Below are positions 46,445-56,180 of a stretch of DNA of 64,000 nt, in pieces. A model generated the notes under the pieces. It did not search any database. It was not told where the DNA came from and was given only the letters and a program-made list of their open reading frames with translations. The DNA is from Bradyrhizobium sp. G127 (GTDB taxonomy: Bacteria; Pseudomonadota; Alphaproteobacteria; Rhizobiales; Xanthobacteraceae): NCBI RefSeq assembly GCF_021502575.1, contig NZ_JAKFGN010000001.1:868001-932000 (forward strand). The letters are read 5' to 3'. Position numbers and translations under genes: made by a program. How positions within the stretch are numbered: position 1 is the stretch's first letter; the number at the start of each line of letters is the position of its first letter.

Positions 46445-47033
46445 ATGGGAGATTACGTCTGGTTTCCGGATGCGTAGTGGGCTCGGATTGAGCCGCTTTT
46501 GCCGAAGGATGTGCGCGGTAAAATGCGTAAGGATGAACGGCGGATTCCGAGCGGGATTGTCCACGCGCTCAAATGCGGTGGACGGCTGGGCCGACTGCAC
46601 CGATGTCTACGGACCGAGAAGACGCACTACAATCGCTAATTGCTTTGTGCGCTGGTTTGAGCGCGGTATCTGGGGAGACATTTGCAGTACGCTGGCAGAG
46701 GTCGAGGGTGTGCTGGACCGGATATCTATCGACAGTTCCTGCATCAAGGTCCATCGTTGTGCGGGCAGCGGAAAGAGGGCCTTGGCTCATGATATCGGCC
46801 GCACGAAAGGCGGACGCAACACCAAGCTCCAGGCTATCTGCTACGAGAAAAGCCGCCCTTGGGTCCTGCTCCTGACGCTCCGAAACGTTAATGATTGCAA
46901 GGTTGCGCAGCTTTGCATCGCGGCCGCGCCGCCATCTGCCGAACTCGTCGCCAACAAGGGCTATGACAGCCAGGCGTTGTGCGAACGGCTTGAGGCGCGC
47001 CTGCGGCCGACATTGTCGCTCTCGCCGATATAG
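46445..47033 (+). pseudogene. IS5-family transposase, in-frame stop and frameshifts
   Basis: The frame from ATG 46445 begins MGDYVWFPDA then TAG at codon 11 (46475-46477). It continues WARIEPLLPKDVRGK, a frameshift near 46577 (an extra G), and then CFVRWFERGIWGDI, DRISIDSSCIKVHR, AHDIGRTKGGRNTK and LVANKGYDS. These are IS5-type DDE transposase segments. Multiple lesions make it non-functional; it bounds the P450 region on the right. Confidence 0.85.
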
Positions 47034-47112
47034 GCGATACAGAAATCAGACATCGCCGACTCGATCGCGTTCGCGGTACACCTCATAAGTATGTCAGCAC
47101 CGGGAGCATGCC

Positions 47113-47907
47113 TCATACAGCTTGAGGTCGAGGCTGGTAGATCGCAATATGCTGGCAATGGGCGACAGGAGTCCGGCCGTTAGCAACGATGAGGGCGTCC
47201 AATTCCACAAACAAATGGCCCTTCTTTTCGTAGTTGCCCGTGATCCGTGCACGTGCGGTCAGTTGGTCGCTGTCGATAGCGGCTGATATCAGTTGCATGC
47301 GGCTGCCGATATGAATCCATGGCCCGAGAAGGGCATTTTCCATGAGCACCCTATTCATGATCTGTTGCAATACGCCAGGATGGACGAGGCCTTCGCGCGC
47401 ATAGATTGGGTCGGTCTCGCGCACTCCGGCGCGGTATTCTGCACCAGCCTTACCCTGCCAGGAGCGCGGAGCAGTGCCGAGCCATTTGCCGATTCGATAA
47501 GTGTCAGCGTCGATGGGCTTCCGCGTCGCAACCGGTTCGGTCTCCGGAAAATCGGCGAGCGAGAATACCGGCGCTGTTACCGCCAACGAGGCATGTCCTG
47601 TGGCTTTGGCCTCGCCGTGTTCGACGGTTAGCGAGAGTCCTTCGCTGGACTCCTCCGCTTGAACCAGTAGGGCTTCACCATCATAGATCGGCTTAATGAA
47701 CCGCGCCTCGATCAATCCTCGTTCGAGGAATGCTCGACTCCAGTTCGCAACTGGAACGTGGATCATGTAGGCGAGAATATCGATCCCCGGCACCAGACCA
47801 CCTCTGAAACCGTACTTCAGGGCCACGGAATCATCGTGCATCTTATTTTCGGATAGTTTGGCGGTGTTGTAAGCCTCTACACGATACGGTTCGAGCCGCT
47901 CAGTCAT
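47113..47907 (-). CDS. MaoC/hotdog-fold dehydratase-like protein
   Basis: 264 residues with two hotdog-like halves. The first contains NKMHDDSVALKYGFRGGLVPGI (a MaoC-like D...G region) and the second HPGVLQQIMNRVLM, both near the catalytic position of hydratase folds. Members hydrate enoyl-CoA or bind acyl thioesters. It sits beside the catabolic cluster and may hydrate a CoA-activated product; that role is inferred. Confidence 0.68.
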   Translation of the reverse strand: MTERLEPYRVEAYNTAKLSENKMHDDSVALKYGFRGGLVPGIDILAYMIHVPVANWSRAFLERGLIEARFIKPIYDGEALLVQAEESSEGLSLTVEHGEAKATGHASLAVTAPVFSLADFPETEPVATRKPIDADTYRIGKWLGTAPRSWQGKAGAEYRAGVRETDPIYAREGLVHPGVLQQIMNRVLMENALLGPWIHIGSRMQLISAAIDSDQLTARARITGNYEKKGHLFVELDALIVANGRTPVAHCQHIAIYQPRPQAV

Positions 47908-48084
47908 GATCCATCCTTATGATTGCGGGAGACGACGGTGTTGCTTCGCGAATTACCGCAGCCTAAAGTCACGGTCTGGCATTTACCCCACGCAGTGGTC
48001 CATCAACGAAATGGGTTACTCAGTGGTTCCGAAATATTCGGACCCGATGAGTGACATGTACTCCCGCATCAAGCTGGCTGGCTT

Positions 48085-49716
48085 CTAGGGGCACCCGGCG
48101 CCCGGCAAGAACTGCCTTGTCTCATTACCCTCCGTAATCAACTCGGCAGCTTTTTCCGCCATAGCCATGATCGGCAGATTGGTATTTCCACTGATCACTG
48201 TCGGCATGATCGAACCATCGATGACTCTGAGATTGTCGATTCCTCGGACCCGCAACTGACCGTCGACAACAGCGTTGCTGTCTTCGCCCATGCGACAGGT
48301 GCCAACAGGATGGTAGATCGTTTCGGCGCGCTCCCGTATCCATTTTTTGCGGGAGTCCACACTGGTAAACGCATCGATGTCGATCCTTCGTTTCACGAAT
48401 TTACTCAGACCCGGTTGATCGATAATCTCAGACAGTTGTCTGACACCTTCTTGCATGCTGACGAAATCCGAATCATCAGAGAGAAAACGAGGATCGATAG
48501 CGGGAGTGTCAGATGGGTCCGCCGATCGCAATCGCAGTGTTCCACGGCTCTTGGGCCGAAGTTGGCAAACGCGAATCGCGAAACCGTGAGCGATGCGTTC
48601 GTTGGGTGGCGGGTTTCGGAGCGCGACGATGAGATGAGCTTGCCACTCCGGCAGTGACGAATTTTTGTCAGGCCCCCAGAAGGCGCCAGCTTCGACGCCT
48701 TGAGACGTTGCGGGACCCGTGCCTCGGAGAATGTATTGTGCGCCCGCGAGGCCGCCCTTGATCAAGCCGAGATACGGCGTCAGCGTAACTGGCTGAGATG
48801 CCTCTAGGCGAATAGCGCAGTCCAGATGGTCGTGCAGGTTGTCTCCGACGCCAGCGGAATCGAGAACGGGCTTGATGCCAAGCGATTGCAGGTGATCCGC
48901 CGGCCCGATCCCCGACAGCATCAGCAGTTGCGGTGAGCCGATGGCTCCAGATGTCAGCAACACCTCGCGCTCTGCCGAGATGGTTACCTCGCGTCCTCCC
49001 TTCTCTATTACTACGCCGCGCGCGCACGTCCCTTCCATGGCGATCCGGCGAACTCTGCAGTTGGCCATAACGGTGAGATTGCTTCGTCCCTTCGCTCGAT
49101 CAAGATATTTGAAGGCTCCGGATCGCTTCCCTTCCGCGATGGTGAGTTCGTAGAATCCGGCACCAACCTGGGACGGGCCGTTGAAGCCATTGTTCTCCGG
49201 CAAACCTGCTGACACCGCGCTTTCAATGAACGCCTTTGAAATGGGATGCTGCAGGGTGCCATAGGACAGACGAATAGGGCCGGAGTATCCCCTGTCCTGA
49301 TCGCGCTTCCTTGTGACCAGGGTGGCGTCCTCGATTTTTCTGAGGTAAGGGCGCAGGTTTTCATAGCTCCATGACGGGAGGCCCTGGGCGGCCCACGAGT
49401 CGTAGTCCCAAGCGTTGCCTCGAATCGCAATCATTGAGTTAATGGAGGACGATCCACCCACAACCCGGCCACGCGGGATGTAAATCTTTCGATTATTGAG
49501 TTGAGCTTGGGGCTCGGTCCAGAACTGCCAGTTATACTTAGGACTTGTGTAGAGCACGCGAATGCCGGCCGGCATGTGGACGAAGACAGACGCGGAGGGG
49601 GCTCCGGCCTCAAGCAGCAGGACGTTAACATTTGGATCTTCGCTCAGTCGCGAAGCCAGCACGCATCCCGCCGATCCCGCGCCGACGATGATGTAGTCAT
49701 ATCCGGATAGTTTCAT
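48085..49716 (-). CDS. GMC-family FAD oxidoreductase (alcohol or choline dehydrogenase type)
   Basis: 543 residues. The Rossmann start is YIIVGAGSAGCVLASRL, GMC signature 1 is PRGRVVGGSSSINSM, signature 2 is TSGAIGSPQLLMLSGIGP, and the active-site His is in YHPVGTCRMG with a late GNTNLP. Family members oxidise primary alcohols, choline or polyether alcohols to aldehydes. It is the likely first dehydrogenase of the pathway here; substrate is unresolved. Confidence 0.9.
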   Translation of the reverse strand: MKLSGYDYIIVGAGSAGCVLASRLSEDPNVNVLLLEAGAPSASVFVHMPAGIRVLYTSPKYNWQFWTEPQAQLNNRKIYIPRGRVVGGSSSINSMIAIRGNAWDYDSWAAQGLPSWSYENLRPYLRKIEDATLVTRKRDQDRGYSGPIRLSYGTLQHPISKAFIESAVSAGLPENNGFNGPSQVGAGFYELTIAEGKRSGAFKYLDRAKGRSNLTVMANCRVRRIAMEGTCARGVVIEKGGREVTISAEREVLLTSGAIGSPQLLMLSGIGPADHLQSLGIKPVLDSAGVGDNLHDHLDCAIRLEASQPVTLTPYLGLIKGGLAGAQYILRGTGPATSQGVEAGAFWGPDKNSSLPEWQAHLIVALRNPPPNERIAHGFAIRVCQLRPKSRGTLRLRSADPSDTPAIDPRFLSDDSDFVSMQEGVRQLSEIIDQPGLSKFVKRRIDIDAFTSVDSRKKWIRERAETIYHPVGTCRMGEDSNAVVDGQLRVRGIDNLRVIDGSIMPTVISGNTNLPIMAMAEKAAELITEGNETRQFLPGAGCP

Positions 49717-49825
49717 TTTCGAATCCCTCTTGGGAATGCCGGCGGCTAGTTAGCGTGTCTGGTGTAGCATGAAGCGAGTAGCCGCCGGACAAGATCCATT
49801 CCGATACGGGTGTCGTACATCGCCG

Positions 49826-49868
49826 TTGTATTTGAGCCGCTTTGGAATATCATTTTGGTATGTCCAAA
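49826..49868 (+). promoter_or_regulatory. Promoter with TTTGG-N5-CCAAA operator before small ORF
   Basis: TTGTAT (49826-49831), 16 bases and TATCAT (49848-49853) make a promoter. Its start point is covered by TTTGG-TATGT-CCAAA (49854-49868). The same half-sites occur at four further positions in the cluster. It could also influence the divergent GMC gene, which starts at 49716. Confidence 0.6.
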
Positions 49869-49909
49869 TGTATTGGCTGCGGTTCTGGCGTCAACAGAGA
49901 GATGTTTCG

Positions 49910-50059
49910 ATGATCAGTCGCGTGTTGACTGCGGCGCTTGTGGTGTTGGCCTTCGTTGTTCTTCTTTGGGGACCGAAAGGCCCACAGCATTGGGATGCGA
50001 ATATGTCCCCCCAGGAGAGGGCGGTATTTGAAAAGACAGTCTGGGCCCTCGGCCATTAG
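49910..50059 (+). CDS. Small single-pass membrane protein
   Basis: A 49-residue frame from ATG 49910 with a GAGAGA site. It has one hydrophobic segment (ISRVLTAALVVLAFVVLLW) and a short soluble tail ending SPQERAVFEKTVWALGH. The promoter and operator just upstream support expression. No family is recognised. Confidence 0.5.
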   Translation: MISRVLTAALVVLAFVVLLWGPKGPQHWDANMSPQERAVFEKTVWALGH

Positions 50060-50208
50060 TTGAGACGGTATTCGTCAGAGCCCCGCCCGCTACGCATCAG
50101 CAACTCCGTCGTCAGATCTACGGGCAAACGGGAATATCGTCACGGGTGCTGCCACTGTGATTATCTCGGCCGTTCTCACTTCGTGGGTGCGAGTAGTGCA
50201 CCTTGAAC

Positions 50209-51477
50209 TTATTCGAGCCGGCTTGGTGAAGCCCGCCGCGGATGCGTGCCGGTATCGACGACCCGGCTGGCGTTCAGGCGCTGAATCTGCGCCTCGTCAA
50301 ATTTGAGAACAGTCTTGAGGACATATTCGGTGTCCTCGCCCCGTAGCGGCGGGCTCTTCGAGTATTCGATCTTCGTTCGCGAAAACTTGATAGGGTTGCC
50401 GACGAGAGGTGAAATGGCACCGGAGGAATGAGGCAGATTGATCTGCAGCTCTCTATGGATCACCTGCGGATGGGCAAATACTTGGTCCAGCCGGTTGATC
50501 GGCGCGCAAGGAACTCCGACTGGCTCAAGCACTGATATCCACTGGTGCGTCGTTTGCGTTGCTAAATGCACATCCAGAAGTGGAATGAGCAGGTCGCGAT
50601 TGTGAAGCCGATCGGTGTTCGTGAGAAAGCGGATGTCGGCTGCCAATTCCGTCAATCCCGCCGCTGCACAGAATTTCCTGAATTGTTGGTCGTTTCCGAC
50701 AGCCAGCACAAACGAGCCGTCCATTGTCTTGAACACCTGATACGGGACGATATTCGGATGCGCATTACCGGACCGTTTGGGTGGAGTTCCCGTCGTGAGA
50801 TAGTTCATGTTCTGGTTGGCAAGTACCGAAACTTGGACATCGAGCAGTGCCATGTCGATGTGTTGGCCCTCGCCGGTACGCTCGCGATGCAGCAACGCCG
50901 AAATAACGCCCGTCGCGCTGTACATACCGGTGAGAATATCGACGATCGGAACGCCAACTTTCTGCGGGCCGCCACCCGGCATATCGTCGCTTTCGCCCGT
51001 GATGCTCATCAGGCCGCCGATGGCCTGAATAGCCATGTCGTATCCTGCAGCATCCTTCATTGGGCCGGTTTGACCGTAACCCGTGATGGAGCAGTAAATG
51101 GTATCCGGCTTCAGTCTTCGCAGTGACTCGTAGTCCAGCCCGTATCGGGCCATGTCGCCGACTTTGTAATTTTCGATCACGATGTCAGCTTGTTGCGCTA
51201 GTGCGCGCACGATCGCGCTGCCTTCGTCAGTTGCTATGTCGATGCAGATTGAATGTTTGCCGCGGTTAGCGCTGAGAAAATACGCGCTCTCGGTTGTGTC
51301 ATTCGATTCGCCATCTTTCAGGAATGGGGGACCCCATTGTCGTGTGTCGTCGCCGGTGCCGGGGCGTTCGATTTTCCAGACCTCGGCTCCGAGATCGGAA
51401 AGAAGTTGGCCCAACCACGGTCCTGCGAGAATTCTTGAAAGATCGAGTACTCGGTAGCCCACCAGAGGTCCAGCCAT
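50209..51477 (-). CDS. Family III CoA-transferase (CaiB/BaiF)
   Basis: 422 residues. Opening VLDLSRILAGPWLGQLLSDLGAEV (in part) is typical, as are SANRGKHSI and GYGQTGPM, with the conserved Asp near 147 (AGYDMAIQA). These enzymes move CoA between carboxylic acids. It diverges from the ABC transporter operon with a shared 337-base control region that carries an operator. Confidence 0.9.
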   Translation of the reverse strand: MAGPLVGYRVLDLSRILAGPWLGQLLSDLGAEVWKIERPGTGDDTRQWGPPFLKDGESNDTTESAYFLSANRGKHSICIDIATDEGSAIVRALAQQADIVIENYKVGDMARYGLDYESLRRLKPDTIYCSITGYGQTGPMKDAAGYDMAIQAIGGLMSITGESDDMPGGGPQKVGVPIVDILTGMYSATGVISALLHRERTGEGQHIDMALLDVQVSVLANQNMNYLTTGTPPKRSGNAHPNIVPYQVFKTMDGSFVLAVGNDQQFRKFCAAAGLTELAADIRFLTNTDRLHNRDLLIPLLDVHLATQTTHQWISVLEPVGVPCAPINRLDQVFAHPQVIHRELQINLPHSSGAISPLVGNPIKFSRTKIEYSKSPPLRGEDTEYVLKTVLKFDEAQIQRLNASRVVDTGTHPRRASPSRLE

Positions 51478-51537
51478 GACATTTCCTTGCTATTGGCGCG
51501 ATCCGTTCCTGGTAAATCGTACGCCTGTTATAAGCGC

Positions 51538-51572
51538 ACTATAATAGGATAAACCAAATTGGACAAACCAAT
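51538..51572 (-). promoter_or_regulatory. CoA-transferase promoter with three-half-site operator
   Basis: On the minus strand, TTGTCC (51566-51561), 17 bases and TATAGT (51543-51538) form a promoter. The operator ACCAAATTGG-ACAA-ACCAAT (51553-51572) overlaps its -35 and spacer. On the plus strand TATAAT is at 51540-51545. The whole motif also occurs at 59277-59296. Confidence 0.68.
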
Positions 51573-51814
51573 AATAGCTTTTGGTTGATCGTCGAGTTGG
51601 TTTTGAGGCGAGATTCTGGAACGGAGGGTCTTCTCGAAAGTGCTTGTCGGGTTTTGATTCGCGAGCATCGCACTGCGCGAGTTGCTTGACAGCAAGTATA
51701 TGGAGACATACGGTCAGCCAAAATGGTCTATCCAAAACGGATGGCGACTGTGCGGCTTTAAGCTTGATGCATGGTGACAATAGCTAGAGGCAACGCGAAG
51801 CGAGGTTTTGCTGT

Positions 51815-52975
51815 ATGGCGCGAGTAACTCTCCAGAATGTATCGAAATCCTTTGGCGGAGATCGTGGGCCATGGGCAGTGCAGGATTTCTCATTGGATAT
51901 TACCGACGGAGAACTGGTCGTTTTTGTCGGGCCGTCCGGCTGCGGGAAGTCGACCACGTTGCGCATGCTTGCCGGCCTCGATGATGTGACATCGGGCAAG
52001 ATCATGATCGGCGGGCGGGATGTGACCGCACTCCCGCCGAAAGATCGCAATATTGCGATGGTGTTCCAGAACTACGCGCTCTATCCGCAGAAGACCGTAT
52101 ACGACAATATGGCATTTGGTCTTCGCGTGCGCGGAGAACCGAAAGACGAGATTGATCGTCGCGTGCGCAGCGCGGCGTCGAGCCTCGGCCTTGATCCTTT
52201 GCTCGAGCGGAAGCCGCGGCAGCTGTCGGGAGGTCAGATGCAGCGGGTTGCGCTTGGTCGTGCGCTCGTCCGAGACCCCGATGTCTTTCTGCTCGATGAG
52301 CCTCTTTCCAACCTCGACGCCAAGCTGCGCGTGAAGACTCGCGAAGAAATCGCGACGCTGCATGCCCGGCTCGGAGCCACGATGATCTTCGTGACTCACG
52401 ACCAGGTCGAAGCCATGACGCTCGGTGACCGGATTGTCATCATGCGCGATGGCTGGATCCAGCAGGCCGGACGGCCGCTGGATCTTTACGACCGGCCGAT
52501 GAATGTCTTTGTGGCCGCCTTCATCGGTTCGCCCGAGATGAACCTGGTTGAGGGCGATCTGCTCCGTGACGGTGATGGTCTGAAGGTTCGTTCTGGCGAA
52601 CTGCAGCTCGGATTGCCGGACGGCGAGTTTGTCGAGACCGAGAAGAGCGTCACTATCGGCATCAGACCAGAGCATATCATTCGTGCTGAAGCAGCATCCG
52701 ACATCGAGATGATCGTTAGCCTGGTCGAGCAAATCGGCGCCCAGACCTATGTGCTGGGGACGATATTCGGCCATAAATTTCGCGCGGTGTTTGCGCGCGA
52801 CGATGTGCTCGTGGCCGGGGATAAAATCCCCGTCGTTCTGCCCGCGCAGCGGCTGCATCTATTTTCACGTGAGAGTGGAAAGGCGTTGAGGCAATCAAAA
52901 TCAGTAAGTGAAATTAATATAGGGAGGGAAAATCATGACCGTGCGCAAGTCGAACCAATGGAATTCCAAGGGTAA
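51815..52975 (+). CDS. ABC transporter ATPase (MalK/UgpC type)
   Basis: 386 residues. Walker A GPSGCGKST (39-47), Q-loop, LSGGQMQRVALGRAL signature, Walker B DVFLLDEPLSNLDA and H-loop are followed by a TOBE-like C-terminal regulatory region. It energises a sugar-type importer with the following binding protein and two permeases. Its C-terminus runs 41 bases into the binding-protein gene. Confidence 0.93.
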   Translation: MARVTLQNVSKSFGGDRGPWAVQDFSLDITDGELVVFVGPSGCGKSTTLRMLAGLDDVTSGKIMIGGRDVTALPPKDRNIAMVFQNYALYPQKTVYDNMAFGLRVRGEPKDEIDRRVRSAASSLGLDPLLERKPRQLSGGQMQRVALGRALVRDPDVFLLDEPLSNLDAKLRVKTREEIATLHARLGATMIFVTHDQVEAMTLGDRIVIMRDGWIQQAGRPLDLYDRPMNVFVAAFIGSPEMNLVEGDLLRDGDGLKVRSGELQLGLPDGEFVETEKSVTIGIRPEHIIRAEAASDIEMIVSLVEQIGAQTYVLGTIFGHKFRAVFARDDVLVAGDKIPVVLPAQRLHLFSRESGKALRQSKSVSEINIGRENHDRAQVEPMEFQG

Positions 52976-54296
52976 ATCATTCGGCTTTAGCCGACGGGGC
53001 TTCCTCAAAACGTCCGCGGGAGCAGTGGTTGGAGCGACAAGCTCCCTGGCGGCTCCGTACGTGAATGCTCAAGCCGGAGTGACGCTCCGATTTCTGAACA
53101 ATGAAACTGCGGCCGACAGCCAGGCCGTGCTGCGACGCGCATGCGGCGCGTACGAGAGCAAGTTCGGTGTTAAGATCATCGTCGATTCGACGCCGATCAG
53201 CGGCGCATATGCGAAGACGATGGCGGCGATCAATGCCGGCACGCCGTATGACATCTCCACTCAAGGCTATATCGCCCATATTCTGCAGTACGCCCGCGGC
53301 GGTCATCTTCTTCCGATGACCGATCTTGTGAAGCAGCATTCCTGGGGGCAGATGGGCGCCTGGAAGTATCAGGGAGAGAACTGGTTCTATCCTTACGACT
53401 ACAATCTGGTGACCTGTTACTATCGGAAGGATCTGTATGCCGAGAAGGGCCTTAAGATTCCTAATACATGGTCGGAATATCTCGACAACTGCCGGGCGCT
53501 GACTGTCTCAAAGGACGGCAATATCGAACGTGGCGGCTGCGTAATGCCGCTGGCGAGCGACAGTGCGACCAACTGGGCGAGCTTCGGAAACCTGTTTGCG
53601 GAAGCTCCGCAATTCTATGACGACAAATGGAATGTCGTTCTGGATGCACCTGAGAATGCGGATCGGACAGCGCGTTTCCTCGATCTTTACGGCGAACTCT
53701 ACAAGACTATGCCCCCCGGATTGAACACGGTGGGTTATGCCGAGCTCATGAGTCTGTTTGTCACTGGAAAGGTCGCGCATACCCTGTATTCCGGGCGTGT
53801 GGTCGAGGCGCTCGAGGCGCGAAATCCGGATCTCGCGAGCAAGTATGGCATCTTTGCCGCACCAGACAGTGCGGGCAAGCAGAAAGCGCTGCCGTTCTCC
53901 TTCGACGGATTTGTTGCATTCAAGACCAAGCAAAGCGAGGAGACGCTCAAGTTCCTCAAATGGTTTATCGATGAGCACTACGTCGACTGGCTGCATTCGG
54001 CTTGGATGAACTTCCAGCCGGTGCGATTAGACATTTACGAGGATCCGCGCTGGAAGAAGCACCCGATGATTCAGAAGCATTGGGCAACAATGATGCAGAT
54101 GAAGTCGTTCATCGATCCGGACAGCAAGGTGAGGCTCTCGTCGGTCGACTTGATCGGCCCATCGATTGATCTGCTGCCGAGCAAGGTCTTCGATGCGAAC
54201 GTCATGCCTGAGATGTTGCAAAATAAGGTGCTTAAGAACATGTCATCGGCCGATTGCGTGAAAACAGCGGCCAATCGCATCCGGAAGCTTGGTTGA
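52935..54296 (+). CDS. ABC transporter solute-binding protein (family 1, Tat signal)
   Basis: 453 residues. The N-terminus has SRRGFLKTSAGAVVG, a twin-arginine motif, with probable cleavage near AAPYVNAQA. The mature part contains a carbohydrate-type binding fold (TLRFLNNETAADSQAVLRRACGAYESKF in parts; late EETLKFLKWF). It overlaps the ATPase and permease genes, so one transporter operon is clear. The ligand cannot be read from sequence. Confidence 0.9.
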   Translation: MTVRKSNQWNSKGKSFGFSRRGFLKTSAGAVVGATSSLAAPYVNAQAGVTLRFLNNETAADSQAVLRRACGAYESKFGVKIIVDSTPISGAYAKTMAAINAGTPYDISTQGYIAHILQYARGGHLLPMTDLVKQHSWGQMGAWKYQGENWFYPYDYNLVTCYYRKDLYAEKGLKIPNTWSEYLDNCRALTVSKDGNIERGGCVMPLASDSATNWASFGNLFAEAPQFYDDKWNVVLDAPENADRTARFLDLYGELYKTMPPGLNTVGYAELMSLFVTGKVAHTLYSGRVVEALEARNPDLASKYGIFAAPDSAGKQKALPFSFDGFVAFKTKQSEETLKFLKWFIDEHYVDWLHSAWMNFQPVRLDIYEDPRWKKHPMIQKHWATMMQMKSFIDPDSKVRLSSVDLIGPSIDLLPSKVFDANVMPEMLQNKVLKNMSSADCVKTAANRIRKLG

Positions 54297-54324
54297 ATTA
54301 TTCGGACAAGAAGGTAGGTACCTT

Positions 54325-55197
54325 ATGAGGCAGGATTGGCGGATCATCAGCTTGTTCGTTGGCGGCGTTTTGATACTCGGCGCCATCGTTGGCGGGCCAC
54401 TCCTGTACTCTATCAAGCTCTCGTTCTACGCGGCGGAGTCCTTTATCGCTCCGCCGCGATGGGTGGGACTTGGGAATTATCTGGCCGTCCTGGAGGACAG
54501 GAATTTTTGGGACGCGTTGCTAAACGGGATAGTAATTTCTATTTCCGCGATCGTGTTGCAGGTCATGCTCGGCGTGACCATTGCGCTCGTTCTGAATCGT
54601 CAGTTCGTGGGACAAACGGTCGTTCGCGCGCTGTCGATCGTTCCTTATTTTCTTCCGACGGTAGTTGCGTGCCTTATTGCGCAATGGATGCTCGATCCGA
54701 ATTACGGATTGATTAAAAGTATCTTGGCGTCGTTTGGATCCAGCATGTTTGATTGGGGCGCCAACTCGGCAACCGCAAAAGGAACGATTGTTCTCGTTAG
54801 TGTGTGGATATGGACACCATTTGTGGTGACGTGCGTGCTGGCCGGCCTGCAAACAATTCCGGCCCAGCTTTACGAAGCAGCTAGGGTCGACGGCGCCGGT
54901 GCCTGGAAGCAGTTCTGGCACATCACTCTGCCGGGCCTCAGACCTGTACTGATCGTGGTCATTCTGCTGAGAGGCATCTGGATGTTCAACAAGTTTGACG
55001 TGATCTGGTTGTTGACCAAGGGGGGGCCGCTGAATCAGACGGAGACGCTCCCGACGCTTGCTTATCGAAGAGCTTTTCTGGAGTTCGATCTCGGAGGGGG
55101 GGCGGCGGTAGCGACAATCTCGTTTGCGATTCTGGCAACCATTATGCTGATTTATCTGCGGTTTTTCCCGATCGATGAAGCAAAGCAAGGCCGATAA
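54325..55197 (+). CDS. ABC transporter permease (MalF/UgpA type)
   Basis: 290 residues from ATG 54325; a TTG 12 codons earlier in the same frame overlaps the binding-protein gene. It has six hydrophobic segments and the EAARVDGAGAWKQFWHITLPGL coupling loop (in part), which docks the ATPase. The gene is followed directly by the second permease. Confidence 0.9.
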   Translation: MRQDWRIISLFVGGVLILGAIVGGPLLYSIKLSFYAAESFIAPPRWVGLGNYLAVLEDRNFWDALLNGIVISISAIVLQVMLGVTIALVLNRQFVGQTVVRALSIVPYFLPTVVACLIAQWMLDPNYGLIKSILASFGSSMFDWGANSATAKGTIVLVSVWIWTPFVVTCVLAGLQTIPAQLYEAARVDGAGAWKQFWHITLPGLRPVLIVVILLRGIWMFNKFDVIWLLTKGGPLNQTETLPTLAYRRAFLEFDLGGGAAVATISFAILATIMLIYLRFFPIDEAKQGR

Positions 55198-55199
55198 CA

Positions 55200-56180
55200 G
55201 TGACACAACAGAACTCGCACTTTTCCATCGTTGCTGCTGTTGCTGACCCGCGGCAGGAGCGACTCCTTCGCAGCACGTCCCAGTTCGATCGTTTGCCGCA
55301 GGAAGCTTCAACACCTGCATCAGAACAGAAGTTGTTCGGCATTGTGGGCAAGCCAATCAAGCAGATTGCCGGGCGTATCGGTCTCTACGCGGCTGTTCTC
55401 GTGATCTGCATCTACTCGTTCTTTCCAATTTACTGGATGATTGTATCTAGTCTTCGGCCCGCGCAGCGGTTGTTTCTGGACACGTCGTTGGTGTTCTGGC
55501 CGCCAGATCTCGCTTCCTACAGATCCCTACTGGAGCTTACGAATTACACGACCAATTTTTTCAACAGCGCCCTGATGGCGATGGCAACGATCATCGTTGC
55601 TACAACGCTTTCGGCGTTCATTGCCTACGGCGCGACGCGGCTGCGGTTCCGCGGCAAGACAACATTAGTCGCGTCCATGTTGTTTGCCTATATGTTCCCG
55701 CCGTTGATGCTGGTCATTCCAATGTCAGCTTTGTTCCGCATGGTCGGGCTTTCCGACAGCCTGTGGGGTCTGCTGATTGCTCATCTCGCAATATCACTCC
55801 CGTTGGGCGTCTGGCTTCTGTGGGGCTTTTTCAAGTCGGTGCCATTTGACCTGGAAGAAGCAGCAATGGTCGATGGGTGCTCGCAGTTCAGTGCGTTCCT
55901 CAAGGTTGTCTTGCCGCTTTCCGCACCGGGTCTGATTACGGTCGGTATCTTCTCGTTCCTGCTTTCCTGGGCCGACTACGTGTTCGCTCTCATCCTGATC
56001 ATGAGCGATCAGAACAAGACGCTTCCTGTCGCCTTGGCGTCGATGTTGGGGGCACAGGATCTGCGTTGGGGCGAGATCCTTGCCGGCGCATCGCTCATAG
56101 CGCTGCCGCTGTTTGTCATCTTTACGTTCTGCTACCGCTACTTCGTCGCAGGACTTACGGCAGGCGCCCTTAAAGGGTAG
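55200..56180 (+). CDS. ABC transporter permease (MalG/UgpE type)
   Basis: 326 residues from GTG 55200. An unusually long N-terminus of ~60 polar residues precedes six hydrophobic segments; the coupling loop is EEAAMVDGCSQFSAFLKVVLPL (in part). It completes the importer: ATPase, binding protein and two permeases. The N-terminal extension is atypical for MalG-like proteins and a later start near residue 65 is possible. Confidence 0.87.
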   Translation: MTQQNSHFSIVAAVADPRQERLLRSTSQFDRLPQEASTPASEQKLFGIVGKPIKQIAGRIGLYAAVLVICIYSFFPIYWMIVSSLRPAQRLFLDTSLVFWPPDLASYRSLLELTNYTTNFFNSALMAMATIIVATTLSAFIAYGATRLRFRGKTTLVASMLFAYMFPPLMLVIPMSALFRMVGLSDSLWGLLIAHLAISLPLGVWLLWGFFKSVPFDLEEAAMVDGCSQFSAFLKVVLPLSAPGLITVGIFSFLLSWADYVFALILIMSDQNKTLPVALASMLGAQDLRWGEILAGASLIALPLFVIFTFCYRYFVAGLTAGALKG

